Positions 55,378-63,196 of a DNA stretch of 64,000 bases are shown piece by piece. A program made the position numbers and the translations under genes. The DNA is from Streptomonospora alba (GTDB lineage: Bacteria; Actinomycetota; Actinomycetes; Streptosporangiales; Streptosporangiaceae). Below the pieces are notes generated by a model. That model saw only the letters and a program-made list of their open reading frames with translations. It did no database searches and had not been told where the DNA came from. How positions within the stretch are numbered: position 1 is the first letter of the stretch; every line of letters begins with the position of its first letter. The DNA lies in NCBI RefSeq assembly GCF_000826685.1, contig NZ_JROO01000017.1:1-64000 (forward strand), in the 5' to 3' direction.

Positions 55378-56532
55378 ATGATCGTCTTCATCTCATCCGT
55401 GCGTCGTGGATTGGAAGCAGAGCGCGACCATCTCCCTGCTCTTTTGAGGGTGACGGGATACGAGCCAACTGTCTTTGAAGATTTCACAGCTCAAAATTCT
55501 CCCAGTCGAGATGCAGTTGTGACGGCAGCGCGAAGCGCCGATGTAGTGGTTCTGCTGCTCGGTGAGTATTACGGGGATCCGCTTCCGGACTCTGGAGTAG
55601 CTACGACGGAGGAAGAATTCCGTGTTGCCAAGCAACAAAATATTCCTATCCTTGTTTTCCGGAAATCAAATATAACCCCCGAAGAGAAGCAATCCGAATT
55701 TATTCGCAGAGTCGGCGACTATGTTGGAGGGCGATTCTGGAAAGAGTTTAACAACGAGGCTGAATTGGGTGTCGCTGTGGTCAATGCCCTGAAATTAGTA
55801 GAAGAGAAAAGTGCTCCTCTTGAATGGATGCCAGCGGCAACCCCCGATCAAGTCCGATGGCGATCCGAGAGGTCATATTTTTCGAATATGCGCTATGGGA
55901 GTGCAAGTCCAACCTTAGAGGCGCATCTTCTTTCGTCGGGAAATAACAGTTCCCTTCCCGTCAGTACTCTTGAGAATATTAAGAACCAAATGGTCCGGTC
56001 CGCACGAGAGATCGGGCTCTTTCTAGACACAGCGGGCGTGAGAGTGGAGAACGACGCACGCTCTGCTTGGGCATTCAGTTTTCCTGAAGAGGATCGACAG
56101 TCTTATGCCTTTGACCGCGTGCAGCATGGAGGACCCAGTGGGCTAGCGATTGACCGGACAGGAAGTGTGATTACTTTCAAAACCTTGCCTCGGGACGCCC
56201 TTGGAACCCTGGTCAATAAAGAATCATTGCAAAACGAATTGAAAATTCTGCTTCAATTGGCGGTTGAGCTTGCTCCATCGGGAGTCTCTTATGTAGTTCC
56301 AGCCGCTGGCATCGAGCCTTCCGAATTTTTGATGGAGGGTGATCCTGAGAAATTGGGGAGAACTAGTGGAAGCATGGGCATATCCGGTAGCGCTCCGATT
56401 CGGGCACAGCCCGACGATGCCGTTCCTAGAACTGCATTTCCGGCGGCTGCTCCAGAGGTTGCGGGAGAAATGGCATCGCGATTGATCGCTGACCTTCGCT
56501 CTCGGAATTCTCCCTACAGCGACTTTAGGTAA
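55378..56532 (+). CDS. DUF4062-domain protein, putative sensor/NADase of a Thoeris-like defence pair
   Basis: A 384-residue protein. Residues 1-100 form a DUF4062 domain: IVFISSVRRGLEAERDHLPA at the N terminus, SADVVVLLLGEYYG at about 53-66 and ATTEEEFRVAKQQNIPILVF at about 75-94. This fold is close to TIR and nucleoside deoxyribosyltransferase domains, and the glutamates 78-80 lie where those enzymes keep the catalytic Glu. The rest (about 130-384) is of unknown type. The gene is clearly AT-richer than its surroundings and carries at least two TTA codons (bldA-dependent). It overlaps the convergent TM-macro gene by 19 bases. Recent horizontal gain is likely. Confidence 0.8.
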   Translation: MIVFISSVRRGLEAERDHLPALLRVTGYEPTVFEDFTAQNSPSRDAVVTAARSADVVVLLLGEYYGDPLPDSGVATTEEEFRVAKQQNIPILVFRKSNITPEEKQSEFIRRVGDYVGGRFWKEFNNEAELGVAVVNALKLVEEKSAPLEWMPAATPDQVRWRSERSYFSNMRYGSASPTLEAHLLSSGNNSSLPVSTLENIKNQMVRSAREIGLFLDTAGVRVENDARSAWAFSFPEEDRQSYAFDRVQHGGPSGLAIDRTGSVITFKTLPRDALGTLVNKESLQNELKILLQLAVELAPSGVSYVVPAAGIEPSEFLMEGDPEKLGRTSGSMGISGSAPIRAQPDDAVPRTAFPAAAPEVAGEMASRLIADLRSRNSPYSDFR

Positions 56533-57383
56533 GCGGAAATTTCGAACATATCGATTTTCTCATAGTCGCTTGGGTTGATTGTGACGATGAGTTCTCGACA
56601 TATAGGTTCCTGTCGTGAGCTAACCACGAAAGAGAATAGAATCATTTTAAGCGCATTCTCCTTGCTGAGGGGGTTGATGCGTGCGTATTCTGTCCCCATT
56701 AATGGGATGGCGAGTTTCTCGCGTTTTCCATGTTTGTGCATTGCTTGCCATGTGCTGTTGAGGGCATGCCAGATATCGTCAACCGAACCGCGTGCGATCA
56801 GGTCATTTCCCATTTTGGTGTACGCGACCGCGAATATATGCCTTGATGGAGGGCCTATGATCGCGACAGTTCCTAGGGGGTAGCGTTTCAGCTTACCTTT
56901 TTTTGCCTCCTGAGACTCGATGCTCTCGGGGGAAACATTGCGGAGAGTCGCGGCCAGTTCTCGGTCGAGGCGTGGGCGATCCCCTTCGTATACACGTGCC
57001 AGCAGCTGTCCAACTATGCTCCTTTTGTTGATGACTAGGTTATCTGCTGTATCCGTGTCGAATGTGTCGCTAACTCCTACCGCAATGTGTGCGTCTTGCT
57101 CGAATAGGTCACCCACCGTAATTCGAACCGTCATTTCTGGTTGATTGAATTCTTGGCTAATGTTCATACTCGGCCAGGCACGGGATGTGCCATATAGTAG
57201 AGAGCTTGCCCCGATAGTTGTGGCGACCCAACCTGGATAGGGAAAACCATTCGGAGGCGCCCAAAGCGCCCCCACGAGCTGTATTAGGGCTGACAATAGT
57301 CCAAATGAAGCCATAAAATGAAGCACGAATAGGCGCCAGAACCTTATTTTCTTGGCGGCCGTACGAGCAGTGGCCAAGTGCAT
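56514..57383 (-). CDS. Two-TM macro-domain protein, putative Thoeris type II-like effector
   Basis: A 289-residue protein from the ATG at 57383. Two membrane helices lie at about residues 17-41 (FWRLFVLHFMASFGLLSALI) and 51-68 (GWVATTIGASSLLYG). A cytosolic macro-like domain fills about 78-289: VRITVGDLFEQDAHIAVGVS starts it, KRYPLGTVAIIG and LAIPLMGTEYARI follow. This TM-TM-macro plan matches the ThsA effector of type II Thoeris as I know it, where the macro domain senses an ADP-ribose-type signal and the helices damage the membrane. It is AT-rich like its partner. The frame extends to a GTG at 57425, but no ribosome site favours it. Macro-fold assignment is from pattern memory. Confidence 0.75.
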   Translation of the reverse strand: MHLATARTAAKKIRFWRLFVLHFMASFGLLSALIQLVGALWAPPNGFPYPGWVATTIGASSLLYGTSRAWPSMNISQEFNQPEMTVRITVGDLFEQDAHIAVGVSDTFDTDTADNLVINKRSIVGQLLARVYEGDRPRLDRELAATLRNVSPESIESQEAKKGKLKRYPLGTVAIIGPPSRHIFAVAYTKMGNDLIARGSVDDIWHALNSTWQAMHKHGKREKLAIPLMGTEYARINPLSKENALKMILFSFVVSSRQEPICRELIVTINPSDYEKIDMFEISAYLKSL

Positions 57384-57437
57384 AGTGATATGAGTACCAG
57401 GAAAGTTTCTGTCTCGACAGCCCACTTCATCCGGACG

Positions 57438-57650
57438 TCAGCGGTAGTCGTCGGTAGCCCGCAACAGTCGCAGCAGGTCTGCCGTCGAGACGCGGTACTG
57501 CTCTCCGATGCGGATGACGTGGCACGGGAACTCGCCTTGACGGGCGAGTTCGTACGCCTTGGTGCGCCCGATGCCGAGCATCCGGGCGGCCGTCATCAGG
57601 TCGATGGTCGGCGGCAGGGAGTTGAGTTCTTCGAGGGTGGGGACGGTCAC
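57438..57650 (-). CDS. xis: Excisionase-family (MerR-like HTH) protein
   Basis: A 70-residue winged-helix protein of the excisionase class: LMTAARMLGIGRTKAYELAR (about residues 18-37), then CHVIRIGEQYRVSTADLL. In actinomycete integrative elements xis lies just upstream of int, but no int follows here. Its ATG overlaps the replication-relaxation stop (57647-57650). Its 3' end is duplicated at 55099-55140, on the other side of the defence cassette. Confidence 0.88.
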   Translation of the reverse strand: MTVPTLEELNSLPPTIDLMTAARMLGIGRTKAYELARQGEFPCHVIRIGEQYRVSTADLLRLLRATDDYR

Positions 57651-58573
57651 GGAGCCTCCGATCGTGAGACAGCGGGCGGACGGCTGAGGGCCAGGTGCGC
57701 GAGGCGGCGCTGGGACGTGTCGCCAGTCAGGGGACTCCAGACAGCTTCCGCCGGTTCAGCGGTCTGGTCGCGGTGCGCAGTGGCGACAGGGACGCGGCGC
57801 GCGCTCTGGTGGCGCCCCAGAGTCGAGCGGGCGTTGCTCTCCCGCTTCGCCGTGGGGAAGGCGAACAGGACCCACGGCATGGAAGAGCCAAGGTCATCTG
57901 CCAGCCCTTCATAGCGGACGAGCTTGTCACGGAGCCGCTTGAGCGGTTCGGTTCCGGTATCGACCTCCACCAGGAACCGCACTCGGTATTCATCCTCGTG
58001 CCAGATTCCGAGCCCGTCAGGCCGCACCAGGGATGCCTTCCAAGCCGCATAGCCGAAGTTCATGGTCAGGCTGTCGGCGACCCATTGGGCACTGCCGGCC
58101 TCGTTCCACCAGGTGCGCAGTTCGCAGCGGCCATCGCTGGTGCGTGCGGTGCCCAGCAGCGCCGTGAAGAACCCGTTGACGGTCACCAGGTGATCCAGAT
58201 GGCTGCTGTGTGCAATGGCGAGTTGGCGGTCGCGGCGAAACCGCGAAGCGTGGGCAAGCGCGTCCTCGCTGCCCGTGCGGGCAGCGCGCACGATGGCGCC
58301 CATCGTGTCGAGCACGTAATGCCAGGGAGCGGATCCGCGCTCCGGGCGTGGGCGGAACCGCGCCACTACGCCGAGACCGTGCAGCGTGGCCATGCGATGG
58401 CGTGCGGCGACCACACTGTCAAAGGCAGCAGCCTGAATATGGTCGGTAGTGAGAACACGGTGGTAATCAAGTAGGTCGAGCACATGATGGTCGCGATCAG
58501 TCAACCGAGGGGACAGATCCCGCAACCGCCGCCCTTGAGTCTTAGTTAATGCCTGTCGGCTTCCCTGCCCCAT
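57647..58573 (-). CDS. Replication-relaxation family protein
   Basis: A 308-residue protein of the replic_relax family found on actinomycete plasmids and integrative elements. The N-terminal winged helix reads LTDRDHHVLDLLDYHRVLTT then DHIQAAAFDS; the middle has HLDHLVTVNGFF, and the C-terminal half (RPDGLGIWHEDEYRVRFLVE, then VDTGTEPLKRLRDKL) resembles a restriction-endonuclease-like fold. The family is needed for plasmid replication or DNA relaxation during transfer. I chose the ATG at 58573; the frame is open farther. It forms a unit with xis. Confidence 0.82.
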   Translation of the reverse strand: MGQGSRQALTKTQGRRLRDLSPRLTDRDHHVLDLLDYHRVLTTDHIQAAAFDSVVAARHRMATLHGLGVVARFRPRPERGSAPWHYVLDTMGAIVRAARTGSEDALAHASRFRRDRQLAIAHSSHLDHLVTVNGFFTALLGTARTSDGRCELRTWWNEAGSAQWVADSLTMNFGYAAWKASLVRPDGLGIWHEDEYRVRFLVEVDTGTEPLKRLRDKLVRYEGLADDLGSSMPWVLFAFPTAKRESNARSTLGRHQSARRVPVATAHRDQTAEPAEAVWSPLTGDTSQRRLAHLALSRPPAVSRSEAP

Positions 58574-58984
58574 AAGAATCTGTTCACCACCTCCACAGGT
58601 GGGGCAGTCGCAGCCAACACTGCAGGAGCCCTTGCCCCGCCCCACCAGGGCGAAGGCATCTTGTTGCCCCGATTGCTGAGAGCAGTAGCCCCGCTGGCGG
58701 GGGCGGTGGTGGACCCGGCGATGTAGGCAGCGAGCAGCACGCACCCGATTCGCGATTTCGGAACTGGCTTGGGCACACAACCCGTTTATCACCGGATAGG
58801 CGAAGGATGTCGAGGAACAGCCGACTGCGCCATGGGGGAGGCCGTGGCCTACTCTCGCGGAGATTTATGTCCTGCGGTGACGCGGCGTTTTCGCAGTTCG
58901 TGTGAATCTTCTGAGACTGGGAGTAAGACTAACTCCGAGGTTACGCGAGTGTCACCCACAGCTAGACGGGATCCATACAGGCAC
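58574..58984. other. Gap with possible gene remnants
   Basis: About 410 bases without a well-supported gene. A GTG-initiated minus-strand frame (58546-58776, 76 residues, starting PKPVPKSRIGCVLLAAYIAG) overlaps the replication-relaxation start and has a membrane-like segment, but no ribosome site. It may be a small spread-type transfer protein or noise. Confidence 0.35.
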
Positions 58985-60190
58985 TCACTGTACCTGTTGG
59001 CCGTCGTCAACACACAGCTCTTGGTAAGCCTCCCGCAGTGGAAGCGCCCCCTTCGGATTGCGTGCCTCAATCGCTCGGATTACTTCCTGGACTCGCCAAT
59101 AGTTTGAGGGAACCAGGCGGCCTGAGGTGACAGCTTCAAAAGCGAACAGCCCTGCCTCGTCTTCCTTTCCTCTTGAAATGAGAGCAAGAGAGAGATCGAT
59201 TCGCGCGGAGGCTGCCCTACGGGGACGCGGCGGCCCGTTTTCGTTGGACTCCAAGCGCTCAAGAACTATGCGCGCGTAGCGTTCCGCCGCCGGATCACCA
59301 AGCCATGAGAGCGTTGTAGCAATGTACGCTTCCGCCTTAGCCGGATCATACCTGAAGTGATGCTCCGGGCGTTCAGGAGCGGGCAGTGGCTCAACGAGTT
59401 TCTCAACCTGCTGTAGAACTCTGTAGGTCTCTTGGCTGTCTCCGATCCGTGCCCACGCTCGCCCCTCCTGAGCGCTGGCCTGGATGAACGCGCTCCCGGT
59501 GCGCGGTGCGAGTTGCTGGGCTCCTTGCGAGAGCGTTATGGCGCGTCGGTAGTCGCCATCCGTCAAGGATTGCCATGCCTGCGTTTCCAGGCACCAACCC
59601 GAGAGTTCCGCATCATTCGTAATCTGGGAGATCTTGGCCGAGGCATTCAAACGCGCTTCTGATGCCGACCAGTACTGAAGGTCGATCGCGCATGTCGCCG
59701 CAAGCAGGGAAAGCCAACCGCAGATATCGAGGAGCCTGCGATGTTCGTCCAGTGTCATTCGGCGACCAGTAAGGCTTGAAGCATAGTCGAGATGGCGGCG
59801 AACACGGCCGAGAAGCACTGCCGGAGGTGTGCCCGGATAGCCGATGGCCAATTCGTCAACAGCCATTTCGAGGCGCTCAAGCGTTGAATCGCCGACGTCA
59901 CTCGCGGTCAGAACTCGGGACAGGTCCCATGCGGCCGACTCCTCATCGGATTCGATCCCGTCACTCAGAGGGGGAGCGACGCCGCTGCCCCCTCCGTAGG
60001 CGGACCTCAACGCACCGCCGGCACCAACGAAGTCGTCAAAGGCTTCCACGAACTTTGCGGAGGGCTGTTGCCGACCGTTCAAGATGCGCGACACGTGTGA
60101 CGGGTCGTACTTGAGCGCACGCGCCGCGGCCCTCATGGAGACGCCCTTGGCTTCCAGTGCTTCTCGGGCGCGCCTGGCGAAGTCGGCCAT
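58985..60190 (-). CDS. XRE-family regulator with TPR-like C-terminal domain
   Basis: A 401-residue regulator. Residues about 5-60 form the HTH (AKGVSMRAAARALKYDPSHV, SRILNGRQQPS). The remaining 330 residues are helical, TPR-like (LLDICGWLSLLAATCAIDLQ, WSASEARLNASAKISQ, AAERYARIVLERLESNENG). Proteins of this plan are common in actinomycete mobile regions and often lie beside RsbW-like ATPase and radical SAM genes, as here. It is divergent from that operon with 213 bases between and probably controls it. Confidence 0.85.
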   Translation of the reverse strand: MADFARRAREALEAKGVSMRAAARALKYDPSHVSRILNGRQQPSAKFVEAFDDFVGAGGALRSAYGGGSGVAPPLSDGIESDEESAAWDLSRVLTASDVGDSTLERLEMAVDELAIGYPGTPPAVLLGRVRRHLDYASSLTGRRMTLDEHRRLLDICGWLSLLAATCAIDLQYWSASEARLNASAKISQITNDAELSGWCLETQAWQSLTDGDYRRAITLSQGAQQLAPRTGSAFIQASAQEGRAWARIGDSQETYRVLQQVEKLVEPLPAPERPEHHFRYDPAKAEAYIATTLSWLGDPAAERYARIVLERLESNENGPPRPRRAASARIDLSLALISRGKEDEAGLFAFEAVTSGRLVPSNYWRVQEVIRAIEARNPKGALPLREAYQELCVDDGQQVQ

Positions 60191-60403
60191 ATCGGGCCTC
60201 CCGCAAGCTGTTGACCGTTGCGCATCAGCCTAGTCAACAGCCGTCCACTAGTGCGCGGGGTCCCGAGTACCAAGCATGGATAACGCCATTCCTCGCAGCA
60301 CTCGCACCGCGAGCTGACGGGGAGGCAGGCGGCGGCCCTGACCGGCGTAGGCAGCACCGACCAGGGCCTTGGTTCCCACCTGAGAAAGGCAGGCAAGAAC
60401 CCG

Positions 60404-60508
60404 ATGAGCAACGCTACCGCTGCGCCCGTCGTCCGATACACGCGCAGAGCTAGGGCCGCGCGGATCCGCCCCTACGTCCTGGCACTTGCGCAGGTGATGC
60501 CCCAATGA
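60404..60508 (+). CDS. 34-aa basic peptide, first gene of the radical SAM operon
   Basis: ATG at 60404 opens 34 codons whose TGA (60506-60508) overlaps the next start as ATGA. aaggcagg lies about a dozen bases upstream. The peptide is strongly basic in the middle (VRYTRRARAARIRPYV) and ends ALAQVMPQ; it has no Cys, Ser-rich or aromatic core. It could be a leader peptide, a RiPP precursor, or a translational coupler. Confidence 0.5.
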   Translation: MSNATAAPVVRYTRRARAARIRPYVLALAQVMPQ

Positions 60509-60960
60509 CGATCTGCACAACCCGACTGGTCGGCCACCGCTCCAACGTCGCGGTGGCGCGCCGGTTCGTAGAGACAGCTCTTGAAGTCGTGCCCGAGCCG
60601 ACGCCTCCTGCTGATGTCGCCGAAGTCGCGTCCTTGATGGTGTCGGAGTTGGTCACGAACGCCGTGCGCCACACCCACAGCGGGACCGCTGGCGGCACGT
60701 TCAGGCTCACCCTCGCTGTCAGCGATGGCGGCATGCGTGTCGAGGTGCGTTCCGGTCCGCCACGGGCGCCGGGCGACAGCCCGCGCCTATGCCACGTCCC
60801 CGATACCGCAGAGGCGGGACGCGGTTTGGCACTCGTGGACATGTTGGCCACCGAGTGGGGAGTCCTGCCGACAGGCGGAGACGGCGTGTACTTCTTGCTC
60901 AAGTGGTCTGCCGAAGCGGAAAGCGGCATCGCCTCTGTTCCGGTGCCGAGTCTCGCCTAA
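60505..60960 (+). CDS. RsbW-like ATP-binding regulatory protein
   Basis: A 151-residue GHKL ATPase of the anti-sigma type: VASLMVSELVTNAVRHTH is the N box (about residues 42-59), AEAGRGLALVDMLATEWG the G-box region. It may be a kinase of a STAS protein or only a nucleotide-binding partner; no STAS gene is next to it. It is coupled to the 34-aa frame by ATGA. Confidence 0.85.
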   Translation: MTICTTRLVGHRSNVAVARRFVETALEVVPEPTPPADVAEVASLMVSELVTNAVRHTHSGTAGGTFRLTLAVSDGGMRVEVRSGPPRAPGDSPRLCHVPDTAEAGRGLALVDMLATEWGVLPTGGDGVYFLLKWSAEAESGIASVPVPSLA

Positions 60961-61091
60961 CGGCGTCTCGCGCACGGTCGTTGCGCTGCCGTCCCGGCCA
61001 CGGCGGCGCAACGGCACCTCCGTCCCCGAGCACTTCCGGTACGACATCTGATGCACAAGGACAGGCCATCAACGAGATCGACGACGAACTC

Positions 61092-61469
61092 ATGGCGATC
61101 CAACGCCGGGTAGCCGTACGCATCCGCACTTATCGCCGACGCCGAGGAAAGTCGCAGGAGGTCATCGCGGGACTGACCGGCCTCAACACCGAGTATTTCG
61201 GCCAGATCGAACGCGGACGGCGCACGCCGAGCCTGCCCGTGCTGGAGATGATTGCTCGCGCCTTGGAAGTCTCCCTCACCGCCCTCGTTGCGCACGATCC
61301 CGATGAGCAGCCTCCACCGATACCGCCGCTGCCACCGTCCGACGTCGGCGAGGTCTTGGCGTGGGTCGTACGACGCCCCAGCGGAGCGATAGCTGTCCTG
61401 CCGCGCAGGAGGGTGAGGCTTACCTCCGACCCTGCGCACCCCGCGAAAGGTCGACATCTCTCGGCCTGA
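61092..61469 (+). CDS. XRE-family HTH protein
   Basis: A 125-residue protein. The HTH covers about residues 8-62 (RIRTYRRRRGKSQEVIAGLT, GLNTEYFGQIERGRRTPSLP). A short Pro-rich hinge and a tail (EVLAWVVRRPSGAIAVLPRR) follow. The ATG at 61092 is the only good start, with a weak ribosome site. It is 131 bases downstream of the ATPase gene and 32 bases upstream of the radical SAM gene. Confidence 0.8.
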   Translation: MAIQRRVAVRIRTYRRRRGKSQEVIAGLTGLNTEYFGQIERGRRTPSLPVLEMIARALEVSLTALVAHDPDEQPPPIPPLPPSDVGEVLAWVVRRPSGAIAVLPRRRVRLTSDPAHPAKGRHLSA

Positions 61470-61501
61470 AGCCGCCGGCCAACCGAAGAAAGGACGCCGA
61501 C

Positions 61502-62440
61502 ATGGCGCATATCCCTCGCTTGAACGCCCCCGCTTCCTCTGACCCGTTTCCCGCAAGCGCGGACGCTGAACCATTGCGGTTCGTCTGGCTGGAGATCACC
61601 GGGAAGTGTCAGCTTGAGTGCTCCCACTGCTATGCATCAAGTGGGCCGAACGGCACCCATGGGACCATGAGCAGCGACGATTGGCGGCGTGTCATCGACC
61701 AGGCCGCTGCTTGCGGCGCGGGGATGGTGCAGTTCATCGGCGGCGAGCCGACCTTGCACCCTGACCTCGAAGACCTGATTACGCACGCGCTGAGCTGTGG
61801 CATTGACGTAGAGGTCTTCTCCAACCTCGTCCACGTCCCGCCCCGGCTGTGGGAGGTGCTTGCTCGGCCCGGCGTACGCCTCGCAACGAGTTGGTACTCC
61901 GACGATTCCGAAGAACACACCGCCATTACCGGACGCCCCACCCATGCCCGCACGCGCTCCAACATCGCCGAAGCGAAGCGGCGTGAGATCCCGTTGCGTG
62001 TCGGCGTGATCGGAGTACGCGAGACACAGCGCAGCGACCAGGCGCAGCAGGAGATGGCCGCGCTCGGCGTCGCGGACGTTCGCTATGACGACCTGCGCGG
62101 TGTGGGACGCGGCGCACCCGACCTCGGTACTCCGGATTCGTCGGTACTGTGCGGACGCTGCGCGCACGGCAACCTGGCCGTCGCGCCCGACGGTTCGGTC
62201 TGGCCGTGCGTCTTCACCCGCTGGCTTTCGGTCGGCAACGTCCGTGAGAACTCGTTGCACGACATCCTCACCAGCGATCGAATGGCTACCGTGGTAGGGC
62301 AGCTTCGAGAAGAGTTCAGCCACCGGGCGGAATGCGTGCCTAAGATGTGCGATCCGCAGTGCGGCCCCTCGTGCAGTCCGGCATGCCGTCCCAAGGGCGA
62401 CTGCCGTCCCGCCGGGAACTGCGCACCGACCTACCGCTAG
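61502..62440 (+). CDS. Radical SAM/SPASM-domain enzyme
   Basis: A 312-residue iron-sulfur enzyme. The SAM-cluster motif CQLECSHC holds Cys36, Cys40 and Cys43, preceded by LEITGKCQ; GGEPTLHPDL is the GGE SAM-binding motif. The C-terminal SPASM region binds further clusters: VLCGRCAHGNLAVAPDGSVW with WPC, then a Cys-rich tail (CVPKMCDPQCGPSCSPAC). SPASM enzymes mostly modify peptides or proteins. ATG at 61502 is preceded by aaagga eight bases away. Substrate unknown; the 34-aa peptide in the same operon is a candidate. Confidence 0.9.
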   Translation: MAHIPRLNAPASSDPFPASADAEPLRFVWLEITGKCQLECSHCYASSGPNGTHGTMSSDDWRRVIDQAAACGAGMVQFIGGEPTLHPDLEDLITHALSCGIDVEVFSNLVHVPPRLWEVLARPGVRLATSWYSDDSEEHTAITGRPTHARTRSNIAEAKRREIPLRVGVIGVRETQRSDQAQQEMAALGVADVRYDDLRGVGRGAPDLGTPDSSVLCGRCAHGNLAVAPDGSVWPCVFTRWLSVGNVRENSLHDILTSDRMATVVGQLREEFSHRAECVPKMCDPQCGPSCSPACRPKGDCRPAGNCAPTYR

Positions 62441-62455
62441 AACAAGAGGAGCAGC

Positions 62456-63196
62456 GTGCTCGTCCAAGGCGTCGACATCCCCGAGGAGTTGCCGTCCGTC
62501 GATCCCGGACAGTGGCCCTACACGGTGCCCGCCGTGCACCAGACCTTGACGGACGGGCTTGAGTTGCGCCGTCCCATCACCTTCCTGGTCGGCGAGAACG
62601 GTTCGGGCAAGTCCACCATCGTGGAAGGCATCGCCGAAGCCTACGGGCTGGACGCGCGGGGAGGCCGCGCCGGACGCAAGTACGCCAACGACCGTCCCAA
62701 GACGCCGCTAGGCGAGAGCCTGCGCCTGGACCTGACCGTGGCCGGCGCTCGGCAGATGCAAGCCGGGCGCCGCCACAAGAACGGCTACTTTCTTCGCGCG
62801 GAAACGACGTTCGGCTTCGCCGAAGCTGTCTCCGGCATGCACGGTTACTGGGAGGAGAACCTGGCCGAGCACAGCCACGGGGAAGGCTTCCTGATCATCC
62901 TGAACGCCATGTTCGACAAACCCGGCCTCTACCTCATGGACGAGCCGGAAGCCGCACTGTCCTTCATGTCCTGCCTGCGCCTGGTCAACCTCATACACGA
63001 GCTGGGCGAATCCGGATCGCAGATCATCTGCGCCACCCACAGTCCGATCCTCGCCGCCACACCCGGTGCCGACATCATCGAAGTGGGCGATCACGGTGCC
63101 CGCCACACCACCTGGGACCGGCTGGAGTTGGTCGACCACTGGCGGCGCTACCTGGCCAATCCGGACAAGTACCTGCGACACCTCATCGAAGAATGA
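62456..63196 (+). CDS. AAA/ABC-type ATPase (AAA_15/21-like)
   Basis: A 246-residue single-domain ATPase. Walker A is GENGSGKST (46-54), Walker B LYLMDEPEAAL, and the H-loop ICATHSPIL. The family includes small SMC/ABC-like ATPases found alone or in defence and peptide-modification loci. The GTG at 62456 has gagga about six bases upstream; it lies 15 bases after the radical SAM stop. Confidence 0.88.
   Translation: MLVQGVDIPEELPSVDPGQWPYTVPAVHQTLTDGLELRRPITFLVGENGSGKSTIVEGIAEAYGLDARGGRAGRKYANDRPKTPLGESLRLDLTVAGARQMQAGRRHKNGYFLRAETTFGFAEAVSGMHGYWEENLAEHSHGEGFLIILNAMFDKPGLYLMDEPEAALSFMSCLRLVNLIHELGESGSQIICATHSPILAATPGADIIEVGDHGARHTTWDRLELVDHWRRYLANPDKYLRHLIEE

Noticed and set aside
58546-58776. 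76-aa minus-strand frame before the replication-relaxation gene as a transfer protein
   Set aside because: It has a membrane-like stretch but no ribosome site and no recognisable family, so it is mentioned only in the gap entry.
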